Shown here one piece after another: positions 27,855-37,553 of a DNA stretch of 64,000 bases. Location of the stretch: positions 2,638,501 through 2,702,500 of the forward strand of contig NZ_CP018153.1 of the NCBI RefSeq assembly GCF_001889005.1, in the 5' to 3' direction. Within the stretch, counting starts at the first letter, position 1; every line of letters begins with the position of its first letter. This DNA comes from Christiangramia salexigens. GTDB taxonomy: Bacteria > Bacteroidota > Bacteroidia > Flavobacteriales > Flavobacteriaceae. Under the pieces are notes generated by a model. The model saw only the letters and a program-made list of their open reading frames with translations, made no database searches and was not told where the DNA came from. The position numbers and the translations under genes are program-made.

Positions 27855-28400
27855 TTGCTCAAGTTATTTAGTAAATACCGCCTCGTACTGCGTTTTATTT
27901 TCGTGTTTATAGGCAGTTATTTTGCATTATCCAGTCTTTACAGCGGGTTTTTAATTTTATATGATACTTCAGAGCCCACTCCGGATATCTTAACCCAACT
28001 GGTAGCAAGGCAAAGCGGAAGTTTAATGGAGAGTTTTGGTTACGAGGTAGATGTTGTAATGCATTATACCGGCCTTTCGATGAAACTTATGGTAGAGGAT
28101 TATTTCCTTGCAGGTATTGTTGAGGGTTGTAATTCGGCCAGCGTTATTATTTTATTCTCATCTTTCATATTGGCATTTTTTAGTAAACCTCTCCCTACAA
28201 TAATGTACTTATTTGCAGGTTCGGTGATCATTTATGCGATTAATATTATAAGGATTGTGATCTTGGCAATAGGTATTTATGAATATCCAAAATATGCCGA
28301 CTTCCTGCACACTATTTTTTTTCCTCTTGCCATATATGGTACCGTATTTATCCTTTGGATCATTTGGGTTAGAACTTATTCTCGATGGAAAAGAAAGTAA
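27855..28400 (+). CDS. xrtF: Exosortase family protein XrtF
   Basis: A 181-residue polytopic protein of the exosortase/archaeosortase superfamily, membrane transpeptidases that process C-terminally tagged secreted proteins. The catalytic triad of the superfamily is visible: Cys92 in IVEGCNSASV, Arg133 in INIIRIVIL, His152 in DFLHTIFFP. A TTG codon at 27855 is the only sensible start, since a stop lies six codons upstream with no ATG between. The next gene is the usual XrtF partner and overlaps by 16 bases. No recognisable sorting-signal substrate lies in this window. Confidence 0.88.
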   Translation: MLKLFSKYRLVLRFIFVFIGSYFALSSLYSGFLILYDTSEPTPDILTQLVARQSGSLMESFGYEVDVVMHYTGLSMKLMVEDYFLAGIVEGCNSASVIILFSSFILAFFSKPLPTIMYLFAGSVIIYAINIIRIVILAIGIYEYPKYADFLHTIFFPLAIYGTVFILWIIWVRTYSRWKRK

Positions 28401-28831
28401 AAAAGAGATATCGATTTTTGCAGATCAGTGTTCTGGTACTGGTGCTGGCTGCTATACGCTATTTTGAACAGGATCTTTTCTATGATCCCTTGATCATGTT
28501 TTTCAAATCTGATTATTTACTCGGGATCATTCCGCCTATGAATATGGCAGAACTAATGATGAATCTTAGCCTGAGGTATTTTCTGAATACGATCCTATCC
28601 CTATTGATAATTTATCTCGCTTTTCGCGATAAGGGAATTTTGAAGTTCTCGGTAATCCTCTATGCCATACTATATGTTGTGGCTACCTCTGTATTTATTT
28701 TTCTGGTACTGAATATTGAACGGGAACATTATCTCGCACTGTTCTATGTGAGACGTTTTTTAATTCACCCACTGTTCCTATTGATTCTTCTCCCGGCGTT
28801 CTACTACTACAGACTCAGGGCTTATAAGTGA
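28385..28831 (+). CDS. Exosortase F system-associated membrane protein
   Basis: A 148-residue protein with about four hydrophobic helices (near 12-25, 70-85, 93-117, 126-142) and basic ends. It starts within the last codons of xrtF. The pairing with XrtF is characteristic of flavobacteria, and the segment PLIMFFKSDYLLGIIPP followed by NLSLRYFLNTILSLLIIYLAF fits that partner family. Its biochemical role is unknown. It converges with the NmrA-like gene, with only 9 bases between stop codons. Confidence 0.82.
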   Translation: MEKKVKKRYRFLQISVLVLVLAAIRYFEQDLFYDPLIMFFKSDYLLGIIPPMNMAELMMNLSLRYFLNTILSLLIIYLAFRDKGILKFSVILYAILYVVATSVFIFLVLNIEREHYLALFYVRRFLIHPLFLLILLPAFYYYRLRAYK

Positions 28832-28840
28832 TCTCCAATC

Positions 28841-29788
28841 TCAAACCATAAATTTTTGTTTATTCTGCTCCAGCCATTGTTTGAAGGAAAGTAACTCGGG
28901 ATTAAGCGATCGTGTTTTACCAATGTCCCTAATCTGGCAAAAATAGTCATCATGTTCTGCGTTGAATTGAAACATATTCCCCAGATCATCGGCTCCCGGA
29001 AAATCAAAATGTCTGTATACTTCGGCTGGAATAGCATTATACTTTACTTTTTTGCCTAAGGTTTCAGTAAATTGATCGGCCATTTTTTGTCCTGTTAAAT
29101 GCTCTCCGGCGATGGCAATCATTTTATTCTGGTAGGTTTTTCCAGCCTTAAAAATACTATACGCAACCTTGCCTATATCTTCTGCAGCTATACCGGGAAG
29201 TTCCTTATTGTCCATTGGGAAGGTGATCGCAAGCTCACCATCTTCACCTTTTTGAGGTCCCATGCCGAAATTGATAAAGTTATCCCAGTAGAAGGAAGTA
29301 AAGAGCAGGGTGTACGGCACACCGCTTTCTATAAAGAAATGATCAGATTCGCCTTTGGCATCAAAATGAGGAACTTTATATTTTTCCATCAGCGTAGGCA
29401 TAGAATCATTATTTAGGGGGATCCATTTTCTGGTGTCCTCCAGAGTGGACCATATCACGTGTTTAACTCCTGCCTCTTTTGCGGCGTCTGCCATATTTTT
29501 CGCATGTCTTATTTCTTCTTCGGGAGATAGATGTTCCCAGAAAAAGGTTACGCAATAAACGCCATAAGCTCCTTTGAAGGCTTCTCTCAGGCTTTGCTTA
29601 TCGTCCAGATCTGCTTTTACGACCTCAGCTCCTAATTTCTCAAGTTCTTTGGACTTGTCAGATCCAACGTCCCTGGTTATTGCCCTGGCCGTATATGGCC
29701 CCTGACTATCTTTCATGATCGCGCGAACCAGTCCGCCACCCTGGGCTCCGGTTGCACCTACTACCGCAATAATTTTTTTATTTTCCAT
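28841..29788 (-). CDS. NmrA/HSCARG-like NAD(P)-binding oxidoreductase-fold protein
   Basis: A 315-residue Rossmann-fold protein of the atypical short-chain dehydrogenase type. The dinucleotide-binding motif VVGATGAQGGGLVRAI lies near residue 10, and the overall pattern (AREAFKGAYGVYCVTFF-like segment, HVIWSTLED, GIAAEDIGKVAYSIF) matches NmrA/HSCARG redox sensors. Such proteins bind NAD(P) and may act as regulators rather than enzymes; the YxxxK catalytic pair of classical dehydrogenases is not obvious. It stands alone, with 268 bases separating it from the divergent copper island. Confidence 0.85.
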   Translation of the reverse strand: MENKKIIAVVGATGAQGGGLVRAIMKDSQGPYTARAITRDVGSDKSKELEKLGAEVVKADLDDKQSLREAFKGAYGVYCVTFFWEHLSPEEEIRHAKNMADAAKEAGVKHVIWSTLEDTRKWIPLNNDSMPTLMEKYKVPHFDAKGESDHFFIESGVPYTLLFTSFYWDNFINFGMGPQKGEDGELAITFPMDNKELPGIAAEDIGKVAYSIFKAGKTYQNKMIAIAGEHLTGQKMADQFTETLGKKVKYNAIPAEVYRHFDFPGADDLGNMFQFNAEHDDYFCQIRDIGKTRSLNPELLSFKQWLEQNKQKFMV

Positions 29789-30056
29789 ATCTGAATGTGT
29801 ATAATGTCAAAATTTTAACTCCCTTAAAATTAAGGAATTAACTCAGGATTTCGACGATTATTTGCGGGTAATTTCCTGTATTTTAATCAGTTATGTTGAT
29901 AGTGTGGCATTCTGGGATGATTTTAAAATATAATTGAAATAATTTCCTCAAAAACTGAAATCGGGCGTAGCGTATTTTGCCTATTTTTGGTTCCAACAGT
30001 CATGGTGATTTGCGCCTAAAGTGCTGATATTTAATTTTTATGTATTTTTGTAAGCG

Positions 30057-30449
30057 GTGAAAAAAGCGTTTCAACATATCATCTCTATATGCATGGCCGT
30101 TATGGTCTTGTTTTCTACCTTTTCTTTTACGGTAGATAAACATTTCTGTGGCAGCTACTTGGTAGATAGCGCAGTCTTTTCCAAAGCGAAGACCTGTGGT
30201 ATGCAAATGAGTGCTGCCGCTGAAGCTCATTGTTGTTCCAATGAAAAAATTTCGGTTGAAGGTCAGGATGAATTAAAACTGTCTTTTGATTCTTTCGATT
30301 TTAATCAGCAGCTTTTTATTACCACTTTCACCTATACTTATTTTGAACTGTTTGAGACTTTACCAAAACAGATCATTCCGTTCAAAGATTATTCTCCTCC
30401 TTTACTGGTCGCCGATATTCAATTGGAAGATCAGGTTTTTCTTATTTGA
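30057..30449 (+). CDS. HYC_CC_PP family secreted protein
   Basis: A 130-residue protein with a signal peptide, starting at GTG (30057). The three motifs naming this family are present: His29-Phe-Cys31 (KHFCG, in the HYC position), Cys59-Cys60 preceded by His58 (HCC), and the Pro pair in KDYSPPLL near the C-terminus. Cys47 adds another thiol. The His/Cys pattern suggests metal binding in the periplasm, and the gene opens the run leading into the CusA-type pump, as is usual for the family. An exact TAnnTTTG hexamer-type -7 motif lies at 29982-29989, leaving a leader of about 60 bases; no matching -33 box was found. Confidence 0.82.
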   Translation: MKKAFQHIISICMAVMVLFSTFSFTVDKHFCGSYLVDSAVFSKAKTCGMQMSAAAEAHCCSNEKISVEGQDELKLSFDSFDFNQQLFITTFTYTYFELFETLPKQIIPFKDYSPPLLVADIQLEDQVFLI

Positions 30450-30559
30450 TATTAAAGATTTATGCGATATTTCAGGGATATTCAAAACCTGATATAGCAA
30501 TATTATGCCTTTTTCTGAACCGTTTTATTATGGTTTTTTAATATCAAATTTGAAAGAAA

Positions 30560-33500
30560 ATGTTCAATAGAATTATAAAATACTTTATCTATAACAGGCT
30601 TGTAGCGGTTTTAATGGTGCTCGCTCTTGTAGGGTGGGGCTTAGTAACAGCTCCCTTTAACTGGGACACCGGTTTTCTTCCGCAGGACCCCGTGCCTGTA
30701 GATGCGATCCCTGATATCGGGGAAAATCAGCAAATAGTTTTTACCGAATGGCCCGGCCGCTCACCGCAGGATGTGGAAGACCAGATCACCTATCCATTAA
30801 CCAGTTCCCTATTGGGAATCCCCGGAGTTAAGTCTGTTCGTAGTACTTCCATGTTTGGCTTCTCCAGTATCTATATCATTTTTGAAGAAGATGTAGAGTT
30901 TTACTGGTCCAGATCGCGGGTCTTGGAAAAACTGAATTCCCTTCCTGCAGGTCTTTTACCTGCTGAGGTACAGCCTTCTTTAGGTCCAGATGCAACGGCT
31001 CTTGGTCAGGTGTTCTGGTACACCCTGGAAGGCCGTGATAATGAGGGTAATGTAACCGGAGGATGGGACCTTCACGAATTAAGGAAAGTACAGGATTATT
31101 ATGTAAAGCCCGGTCTAAGCGCAACATCAGGAGTGTCTGAAGTAGCCTCGGTAGGAGGATTTGTTCAGGAATATCAAATAGACGTAGATCCCGATGCGCT
31201 TAAGGCATACAATATTGGGATTAACCAGGTGATGATGGCGGTTGAGAACTCTAACCGTGATGCTGGTGCAAAAACCCTTGAAGTTAATAAGGTGGAATAC
31301 CTTGTAAGAGGTCTTGGGTATATTAAATCTATCGAAGATATTGAAAATACCGTGGTGGCCGAAAAGGATAATACCCCTGTCCTTATAAAAGATCTGGGTC
31401 GTGTTCATTTAGGACCTGCCGAGCGGAGAGGTATTTTGGATAAAGGCGGAGCTGAAGTTGCAGGTGGTGTGGTGGTTGCCCGTTATGGATCTAATCCCCT
31501 ACAGGTAATCAAGAATGTAAAGAAAAAGATAGTAGAGATCTCCTCTGGATTACCCTCTAAAACCCTTAATGATGGAACCGAGTCTAAACTGACCATCGTT
31601 CCGTTTTACGACAGGACTCAGCTAATCAATGAAACCATCGGCACGCTGGAACTCGCCTTATCTCATGAGATCCTTATTAGTATCATTGTGATCATTGTAC
31701 TGGTTCTTAACCTAAGAGCGTCTGTACTGATCTCAAGTTTGTTGCCGGTTGCGGTTTTGATGACCTTTATTGCAATGCGCTATTTTGGGGTTGATGCCAA
31801 TGTTGTGGCACTCTCCGGGATTGCCATCGCCATTGGGGTGATGGTAGATGTTGGGATCGTCTTCGTGGAAAATACCATTCGCTGGCTCGAAATGCCGGAA
31901 AATAAGAACGCAAGAGGAAAGAAATTACTGGACGTAATTTATGGAGCTACGGTAGAAGTTGCACCGGCGATCACTACCGCCTTACTTACTACCATTGTAA
32001 GTTTTATTCCGGTATTCTTTATGGAGAATGCTGAAGGGAAACTATTCCGACCGCTGGCATTTACAAAGACCTTTGCGATTGCTGCGGCTTTTGTGGTTGG
32101 TGTCTTTGTTCTGCCAATGTTGTCTTATTATACATTCAATATTAAGATCGATAAAAAGAAAAGTCAGAAGATCTGGAATATCATTCTAATCATTTCTGGA
32201 ATAGCGCTGGCATTGATATTCTCATTCTGGCTGCCATTGGCTTTGACCTTAATTGGTATAATTAAACTTCTTGAAGATAGAAATCCTGAATTTTTGGGTC
32301 GTTACTCCGAAAAGATCACCTTGGGAATCACACTGGCTGTAACCCTGTTATTCCTTGCCGAAGAATGGATGCCATTAGGTTTCCAGAAAAGCATAATATC
32401 CAATTATATCTTTGTGATAATTCTACTTGCTATAACGCTGCTAATGCTGATGGCGATAGTTAAGTATTATGAGCCTATTTTGAACTGGTGTCTGACCAAT
32501 AAAGGCAAATTCTTCATTTTACCTGTAGTGACCGTTTTCTTCGGAATTATGATCTGGTTCGGATTTCCAAAACTCTTTGGTTTTGTAGCCACCGGTTTCG
32601 ATCAGGTAGGCTGGAATGTCAAGAAAACAAAGGTCTGGTCTGGTCTGTCACATTCTTTCCCAGGGGTAGGAAAAGAATTTATGCCATCCTTGAATGAGGG
32701 GAGTTTTCTGCTGATGCCTACCACCATGCCACATGCTGGTGTTGAATATTCAAAGCAGACCGTTCAGCAACTTGATATGGCAGTAACCGATATTCCTGAA
32801 GTTGATGTAGCTGTAGGAAAGCTGGGGCGTATAGAAAGCGCACTGGATCCCGCACCAATATCAATGTTTGAAAATGTTATTAATTACAAACCGGAGTATA
32901 TCTTATCTGAAGCTGGAAAGCCTCAGAAATTCAAGGTAGACGATGAGGAGCGATTCATTTTGAGATCGGGTGATACCTTATCCAATAAAGATGCTGTTCT
33001 GCGCAAAGTTTCAAAAGAACAGCTTATAGCAGATGAAGACGGTGAATATTACCGAAACTGGAGAGATCATATTAAAAGTCCCGATGATATATGGGACGAG
33101 ATCGTGAAGCGTACTAATCTTCCCGGAGTGACTTCGGCTCCAAAACTTCAGCCGATTGAAACCAGGCTGGTGATGTTGCAAACAGGGATGAGAGCCCCAA
33201 TGGGGATCAAGGTTTACGGTCCAGATCTTAAAACGATTCAGGCTTTTGGAATGGAGCTGGAAGATCTTTTAAAGCAAGTGCCATCAGTTAAATCTGAAGC
33301 TGTTTTTGCCGATAGGGTAGTTGGGAAACCTTACCTGGAGATAGATATAAAAAGACCTGCTATCGCGAGGTATGGATTAAGTATAGAAGATGTTCAGCAA
33401 ACCATAGAAACAGCTATTGGCGGGATGGAGATCACTACCACGGTAGAAGGTCGTGAACGTTTTCCTGTGAGAGTGAGATACCCGAGAGAATTGCGTGATG

Positions 33501-34384
33501 ATCCCGAATCGGTTAAAAGAATACTTGTGCCTACTTCTTCGGGAGCGCAGATACCACTGGGAGAACTGGCCGATCTTAATTATGTGCGTGGCCCGCAAAT
33601 GATCAAGAGTGAAGATACCTTCCTTGTTGGATATGTGCTATTCGACAAGCGGGATGGATATGCTGAGGTGAATGTGGTAAATGATGCGCAAAACTATATT
33701 CAGGAAAAGATCGATAGCGGAGAGTTAAAGGTTCCTGCCGGAGTGAGCTATAAGTTTTCCGGAAATTATGAGAATCAGGTGAGAGCGGTTAAGCGTTTGT
33801 CTATTCTTATACCAATATGTTTACTTATAATTTTCCTGTTACTGTACTTTCAGTTCAAGACCGTGATTGCTTCAACCATTCACTTTTCAGGAGTGTTTGT
33901 GGCATTTGCGGGTGGTTTTATCATGATCTGGCTTTATGGTCAGGGCTGGTTCATGGATTTTGATGTTTTCGGAACTAATATGCGCGATCTATTTCAAATG
34001 CATGAGGTGAATCTGAGTGTCGCCGTATGGGTAGGATTCATAGCGTTATTTGGAATTGCTACAGACGACGGAGTATTGATGGGAACCTATATACATCAGG
34101 TCTTTGAAAGAAGACAACCTCAAACAGTACCGGATGTGCGCGATTCTGTAATGGAAGCCGGAAAAAAAAGGGTGAGACCAGCCATGATGACAACCGCGGT
34201 TACCATTATCGCCTTGTTCCCCGTTCTTACCTCTACCGGGAAAGGATCTGATATTATGGTACCAATGGCGATCCCGATTGTAGGAGGTATGATCATACAG
34301 ATCATGACCATTTTCGTGGTACCGGTCCTACAGGCTTATTGGAGAGAAAGCGTGGTTAAAAAACAAGAAAGACTCGAAAGATGA
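30560..34384 (+). CDS. cusA: CusA/CzcA-type heavy-metal RND efflux pump
   Basis: A 1274-residue inner-membrane proton antiporter subunit of the HME-RND family, pumping metal ions (probably Cu(I)/Ag(I)) through CusB and the TolC-like protein. Landmarks include FTEWPGRSPQDVEDQITYPL, GISKVxSVGGF-like SEVASVGGFVQEYQID, the helix-4 proton relay AIAIGVMVDVGIVFVENTIRW, and helix-10 GIATDDGVLMGTYIHQVF. It is about 220 residues longer than E. coli CusA because of extra hydrophobic helices around residues 535-690 and a polar insertion around 775-860 in the porter domain. It overlaps the next gene in an ATGA arrangement. Confidence 0.93.
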   Translation: MFNRIIKYFIYNRLVAVLMVLALVGWGLVTAPFNWDTGFLPQDPVPVDAIPDIGENQQIVFTEWPGRSPQDVEDQITYPLTSSLLGIPGVKSVRSTSMFGFSSIYIIFEEDVEFYWSRSRVLEKLNSLPAGLLPAEVQPSLGPDATALGQVFWYTLEGRDNEGNVTGGWDLHELRKVQDYYVKPGLSATSGVSEVASVGGFVQEYQIDVDPDALKAYNIGINQVMMAVENSNRDAGAKTLEVNKVEYLVRGLGYIKSIEDIENTVVAEKDNTPVLIKDLGRVHLGPAERRGILDKGGAEVAGGVVVARYGSNPLQVIKNVKKKIVEISSGLPSKTLNDGTESKLTIVPFYDRTQLINETIGTLELALSHEILISIIVIIVLVLNLRASVLISSLLPVAVLMTFIAMRYFGVDANVVALSGIAIAIGVMVDVGIVFVENTIRWLEMPENKNARGKKLLDVIYGATVEVAPAITTALLTTIVSFIPVFFMENAEGKLFRPLAFTKTFAIAAAFVVGVFVLPMLSYYTFNIKIDKKKSQKIWNIILIISGIALALIFSFWLPLALTLIGIIKLLEDRNPEFLGRYSEKITLGITLAVTLLFLAEEWMPLGFQKSIISNYIFVIILLAITLLMLMAIVKYYEPILNWCLTNKGKFFILPVVTVFFGIMIWFGFPKLFGFVATGFDQVGWNVKKTKVWSGLSHSFPGVGKEFMPSLNEGSFLLMPTTMPHAGVEYSKQTVQQLDMAVTDIPEVDVAVGKLGRIESALDPAPISMFENVINYKPEYILSEAGKPQKFKVDDEERFILRSGDTLSNKDAVLRKVSKEQLIADEDGEYYRNWRDHIKSPDDIWDEIVKRTNLPGVTSAPKLQPIETRLVMLQTGMRAPMGIKVYGPDLKTIQAFGMELEDLLKQVPSVKSEAVFADRVVGKPYLEIDIKRPAIARYGLSIEDVQQTIETAIGGMEITTTVEGRERFPVRVRYPRELRDDPESVKRILVPTSSGAQIPLGELADLNYVRGPQMIKSEDTFLVGYVLFDKRDGYAEVNVVNDAQNYIQEKIDSGELKVPAGVSYKFSGNYENQVRAVKRLSILIPICLLIIFLLLYFQFKTVIASTIHFSGVFVAFAGGFIMIWLYGQGWFMDFDVFGTNMRDLFQMHEVNLSVAVWVGFIALFGIATDDGVLMGTYIHQVFERRQPQTVPDVRDSVMEAGKKRVRPAMMTTAVTIIALFPVLTSTGKGSDIMVPMAIPIVGGMIIQIMTIFVVPVLQAYWRESVVKKQERLER

Positions 34385-35652
34385 AAAGACAATCAAAATA
34401 TATAATAAATGGCCTGTTCCTCGTTTGCCTGTTATTTGCAGGTGGTGAGATCAAGGCACAACAGATCGAAGATTATCTGAGATTGGGGGCTGAGAATAAT
34501 CCTGAGGTGAAAGCTGCTTATGCGAACTTTGAGGCGGCCTTGCAAAAAGCACCTCAAATGTCCTCATTGCCAGATCCTACGTTAACTATAAGCGCTTTTG
34601 GACAAATGATGGAAACCCGGTTGGGACCTCAGGAAGCCAGATTTAGTTTAATGCAGATGTTTCCATGGTTCGGAAAACTCGAGGCTGAAAAGAATACCGC
34701 CTTGCTGATGGCAGATGCAAAATTTCAGAATTACCTGCTATCCCGGCAAAAATTATTTCTGGACATAAAAACCGCCTATGCCGAAATGTATTCGGTTTCA
34801 GAAGAAATCAAGCTAAGAGAAAAGAATCTTGAAATTCTGGATTCATACCGAAAACTGGCCTTAAACCGTTTTGAAGCCGGGAGCGCGCCCATGGTGAATG
34901 TAGTGAAGGTAGATATCAAAAGGGAAGAAGCGATCACTGGGATTGAATTGATGAAAGAGGAGTTGGAAACATTAAAAAGACAGTTCAATTTTCTTTTGAA
35001 TAGAACTGCAGATGCCGAAGTTATTATTCAAAATGATTTGGAATTAGATGCTACTCAAGCACTTTTAACTTCGGCGGAAAACGCGAATTTCCAGGATCAC
35101 CCCGATGTTGAAATGCTGGAAAAAGAAAAGCAGGCTTTTGAGAATGAACAACTTGTTGCTAAAAAAATGGGTTTGCCAATGATTGGCCTTGGTGTAGATT
35201 ATACTGTGATAGGCAAGCGTATGGATGCGAATCCTATGGACAACGGGCAGGATGCGATCATGCCTATGCTGTCTGTAAGTTTGCCGATCTTCCGTAAGAA
35301 ATACAATGCGAGAATAGAAGAATCCAAGCTTATGGCTCAGGCTACAGTTCAGCAGAAAACGGCGGCCATTAATGACCTTAAGAGTGAATTTGAAATGGCT
35401 TCCTATAAATTGAAAAAGTCAGAACGCCTTATACAGCTTTATGATAAACAGATAGAAAGTTCCGGCCAGGCCAATAAGTTGTTGATCTCGGGCTTTAGCA
35501 ATGCAAACTCCGATTTCGAGGAGGTCTTACAGATGAATCAGGATGTTCTGATGTTTCAGACAGAAAAAATAGCGGCAATGGCTGAGGCTTATAAAGCAGC
35601 CGCAAAACTTCAGTTTTTACTATTTAAAAACACTTCAGATGAAAACGAATAA
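34381..35652 (+). CDS. TolC-family outer-membrane efflux channel (CusC-like)
   Basis: A 423-residue outer-membrane factor with a signal peptide ending near IKAQ. Paired long helical segments rich in heptads (LREKNLEILDSYRKLALNRF and the C-terminal SEFEMASYKLKKSERLIQLY) match the OEP repeat. It should form the outer-membrane duct for the CusA/CusB pump. It overlaps cusA by 4 bases and the cusB-like gene by 14 bases, so the three subunits are translationally coupled. Confidence 0.9.
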   Translation: MKRQSKYIINGLFLVCLLFAGGEIKAQQIEDYLRLGAENNPEVKAAYANFEAALQKAPQMSSLPDPTLTISAFGQMMETRLGPQEARFSLMQMFPWFGKLEAEKNTALLMADAKFQNYLLSRQKLFLDIKTAYAEMYSVSEEIKLREKNLEILDSYRKLALNRFEAGSAPMVNVVKVDIKREEAITGIELMKEELETLKRQFNFLLNRTADAEVIIQNDLELDATQALLTSAENANFQDHPDVEMLEKEKQAFENEQLVAKKMGLPMIGLGVDYTVIGKRMDANPMDNGQDAIMPMLSVSLPIFRKKYNARIEESKLMAQATVQQKTAAINDLKSEFEMASYKLKKSERLIQLYDKQIESSGQANKLLISGFSNANSDFEEVLQMNQDVLMFQTEKIAAMAEAYKAAAKLQFLLFKNTSDENE

Positions 35653-37363
35653 AAAGAATATAATAACAGGTATAGTTATACTTATTGCCGGAATGCTTTT
35701 AGGTTGGCTATTTTTTGGAGGAAACGGCAACGAAGCAAATGAGAATGATGAGCACCAGCATTCTGCTTCCGAACAGGATCAAGTTTGGACCTGTTCTATG
35801 CACCCTCAGATAAGGCAGCCCGATCCGGGAGATTGTCCTATTTGCGGAATGGATCTTATTCCTCTAAGTGTGGAGGAGAATTCACTGGATGCCGACATGT
35901 TCAAACTGAGTGAAAATGCAATGAAATTGGCCAATATTTCTACCATGACGGTGGGAACCGGCGAGGCTAGTAAAGAACTTAGATTGAACGGGAAAGTTGA
36001 GGTAGATGAAAGAAGTTCATACACGCAGGCTACACATATTCCGGGGAGGATAGAACAATTAAATGTGAATTTTACCGGAGAAAAAGTAAGCAGGGGTCAA
36101 AGCCTTGCTATCGTGTATTCTCCGGCACTTGTAACTGCACAGGAAGAACTGTTGCAGGCCCAGGATATTAGAGAAAGTCAGCCGGAACTATTTGCTGCAG
36201 CGAAACAAAAATTAAGAAACTGGAAGATCAGCGATTCGCAGATAGAAAGAATGCTAAGCAGAGGTGAGCCAATTGAAAGATTTCCTATCACTGCAGATGT
36301 TAGCGGCGTTGTGACAGAATTAATGGCTGAACAGGGAGATTATCTTGAACGTGGGATGCCGGTTTATAAGATCGCCAATCTGGATAAGCTATGGATCCTT
36401 TTCGATCTTTATGAAACCGATCTTAACTGGGTTAAAGAAGGGAGTAAAATAGAGTATACAGTACAATCTATTCCGGGGAAAACTTTCGAGGGGAAGATAG
36501 ACTTCATCGATCCGTTATTGAATAATAACACAAGAGTGGCAACTGCCAGAATAGAAGTATCAAATAAGGATGCTAAACTTAAGCCTGGTATGTTCGTGAG
36601 CGGAATCGTAAAAAACGATCTGGCAGGGGCTAAGGCCAAGGAAATGGTGATCCCAAAATCGGCCGTATTATGGACAGGGGAAAGATCTGTGGTTTACATC
36701 AAGGAAGATGCAGAGACGGGTGCAGGTTTTAAACTGAGAGAGATCACCCTGGGACCTGCATTGGGAGATTCCTATGTGGTACAGGACGGACTTAAGGAAG
36801 GTGAAGAGATCGTGGTGAACGGAACATTTACTGTAGATGCTGCCGCACAGTTGCAGGGAAAAACTTCTATGATGAATCCAAAGACTGAAGAGCCAAATGC
36901 CGATGCCATGATGATGAAAATGGATATTCCACAAACATATCAGGCGCAATTCACTCCGGTACTTGCAGAATATTTTAAACTGAAAGATGCTCTGGTCGCT
37001 TCAGATGCTGAAAAGGCTAAAGCTGAAGCTTATAAAATGCTGGAATTGCTTAATAAGACTAAAACTGCTAAGCTGGAAGGGATGATTAAAAGCCACCTTT
37101 CAAAAGTAAAGGATATGCTGCAGGCGATCTCAGAAATTAATAAGATCGAGAATCAACGGGATCATTTTATAATTCTTTCAGAAAATATGGTGGCGCTGGC
37201 TTCTAATATGAATTTCGAAGGGAATCCTGTTTATGTCCAGTTTTGCCCAATGGCCAACAACAACAAAGGCGCAAACTGGATAAGTCTTAGCTCTGATGTT
37301 CGTAATCCTTACTATGGAGATGCCATGCTAACTTGTGGAGAGATTAAGGATACACTAAAATAA
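35639..37363 (+). CDS. cusB: CusB-type periplasmic adaptor with HMBD and fused C-terminal DUF3347 domain
   Basis: A 574-residue membrane-fusion protein joining CusA to the outer-membrane channel. An N-terminal anchor (about 8-26) and His-rich linker (ENDEHQHSASEQ) precede an HMBD metal-binding module (residues 51-76: CSMHPQ, then [13 protein letters not shown]). The barrel-sandwich, beta-barrel and hairpin parts of the adaptor follow to about residue 410. The C-terminal third (about 428-574) is a DUF3347 domain with FCPMANNNKGANWISLS and NPYYGDAMLTCG. Fusion of both metal-binding modules to the adaptor suggests it loads copper directly into the pump. The same DUF3347 domain appears as two free lipoproteins downstream. 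Confidence 0.92.
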   Translation: MKTNKKNIITGIVILIAGMLLGWLFFGGNGNEANENDEHQHSASEQDQVWTCSMHPQIRQPDPGDCPICGMDLIPLSVEENSLDADMFKLSENAMKLANISTMTVGTGEASKELRLNGKVEVDERSSYTQATHIPGRIEQLNVNFTGEKVSRGQSLAIVYSPALVTAQEELLQAQDIRESQPELFAAAKQKLRNWKISDSQIERMLSRGEPIERFPITADVSGVVTELMAEQGDYLERGMPVYKIANLDKLWILFDLYETDLNWVKEGSKIEYTVQSIPGKTFEGKIDFIDPLLNNNTRVATARIEVSNKDAKLKPGMFVSGIVKNDLAGAKAKEMVIPKSAVLWTGERSVVYIKEDAETGAGFKLREITLGPALGDSYVVQDGLKEGEEIVVNGTFTVDAAAQLQGKTSMMNPKTEEPNADAMMMKMDIPQTYQAQFTPVLAEYFKLKDALVASDAEKAKAEAYKMLELLNKTKTAKLEGMIKSHLSKVKDMLQAISEINKIENQRDHFIILSENMVALASNMNFEGNPVYVQFCPMANNNKGANWISLSSDVRNPYYGDAMLTCGEIKDTLK

Positions 37364-37390
37364 CCTGTATTTAGTTTTCTAAATAATTGA

Positions 37391-37422
37391 GACCCTGCCA
37401 AAAAATGGCGGGGTTTCCTGTT
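37391..37422 (+). terminator. Probable terminator after the cusA-cusC-cusB run
   Basis: The stem ACCCTGCC/GGCGGGGT (one G-T pair) with an A-rich loop is followed by a weak, interrupted T run, so termination may be partial. Confidence 0.55.
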
Positions 37423-37553
37423 TTAAGGCCCTAATTGTTAAAAATTTAAAACAACCGAAAATCTTTTATTAATAGGTTAACAACGAGTTCCTTATCATCG
37501 TTTTACCTTGGGATTTCTAACTAATAACCAATAAATCAGCTAATCTATAAGTT

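Noticed and set aside
30043..30050. A second TATTTTTG motif just before the HYC_CC_PP GTG start as its promoter
   Set aside because: It would place the transcript start at the start codon; the copy at 29982-29989 gives a normal leader, so this one is probably chance in AT-rich DNA.
30876..31408. Minus-strand frames opposite cusA
   Set aside because: They lie wholly inside a well-supported gene on the other strand, lack start signals and show no recognisable domain.
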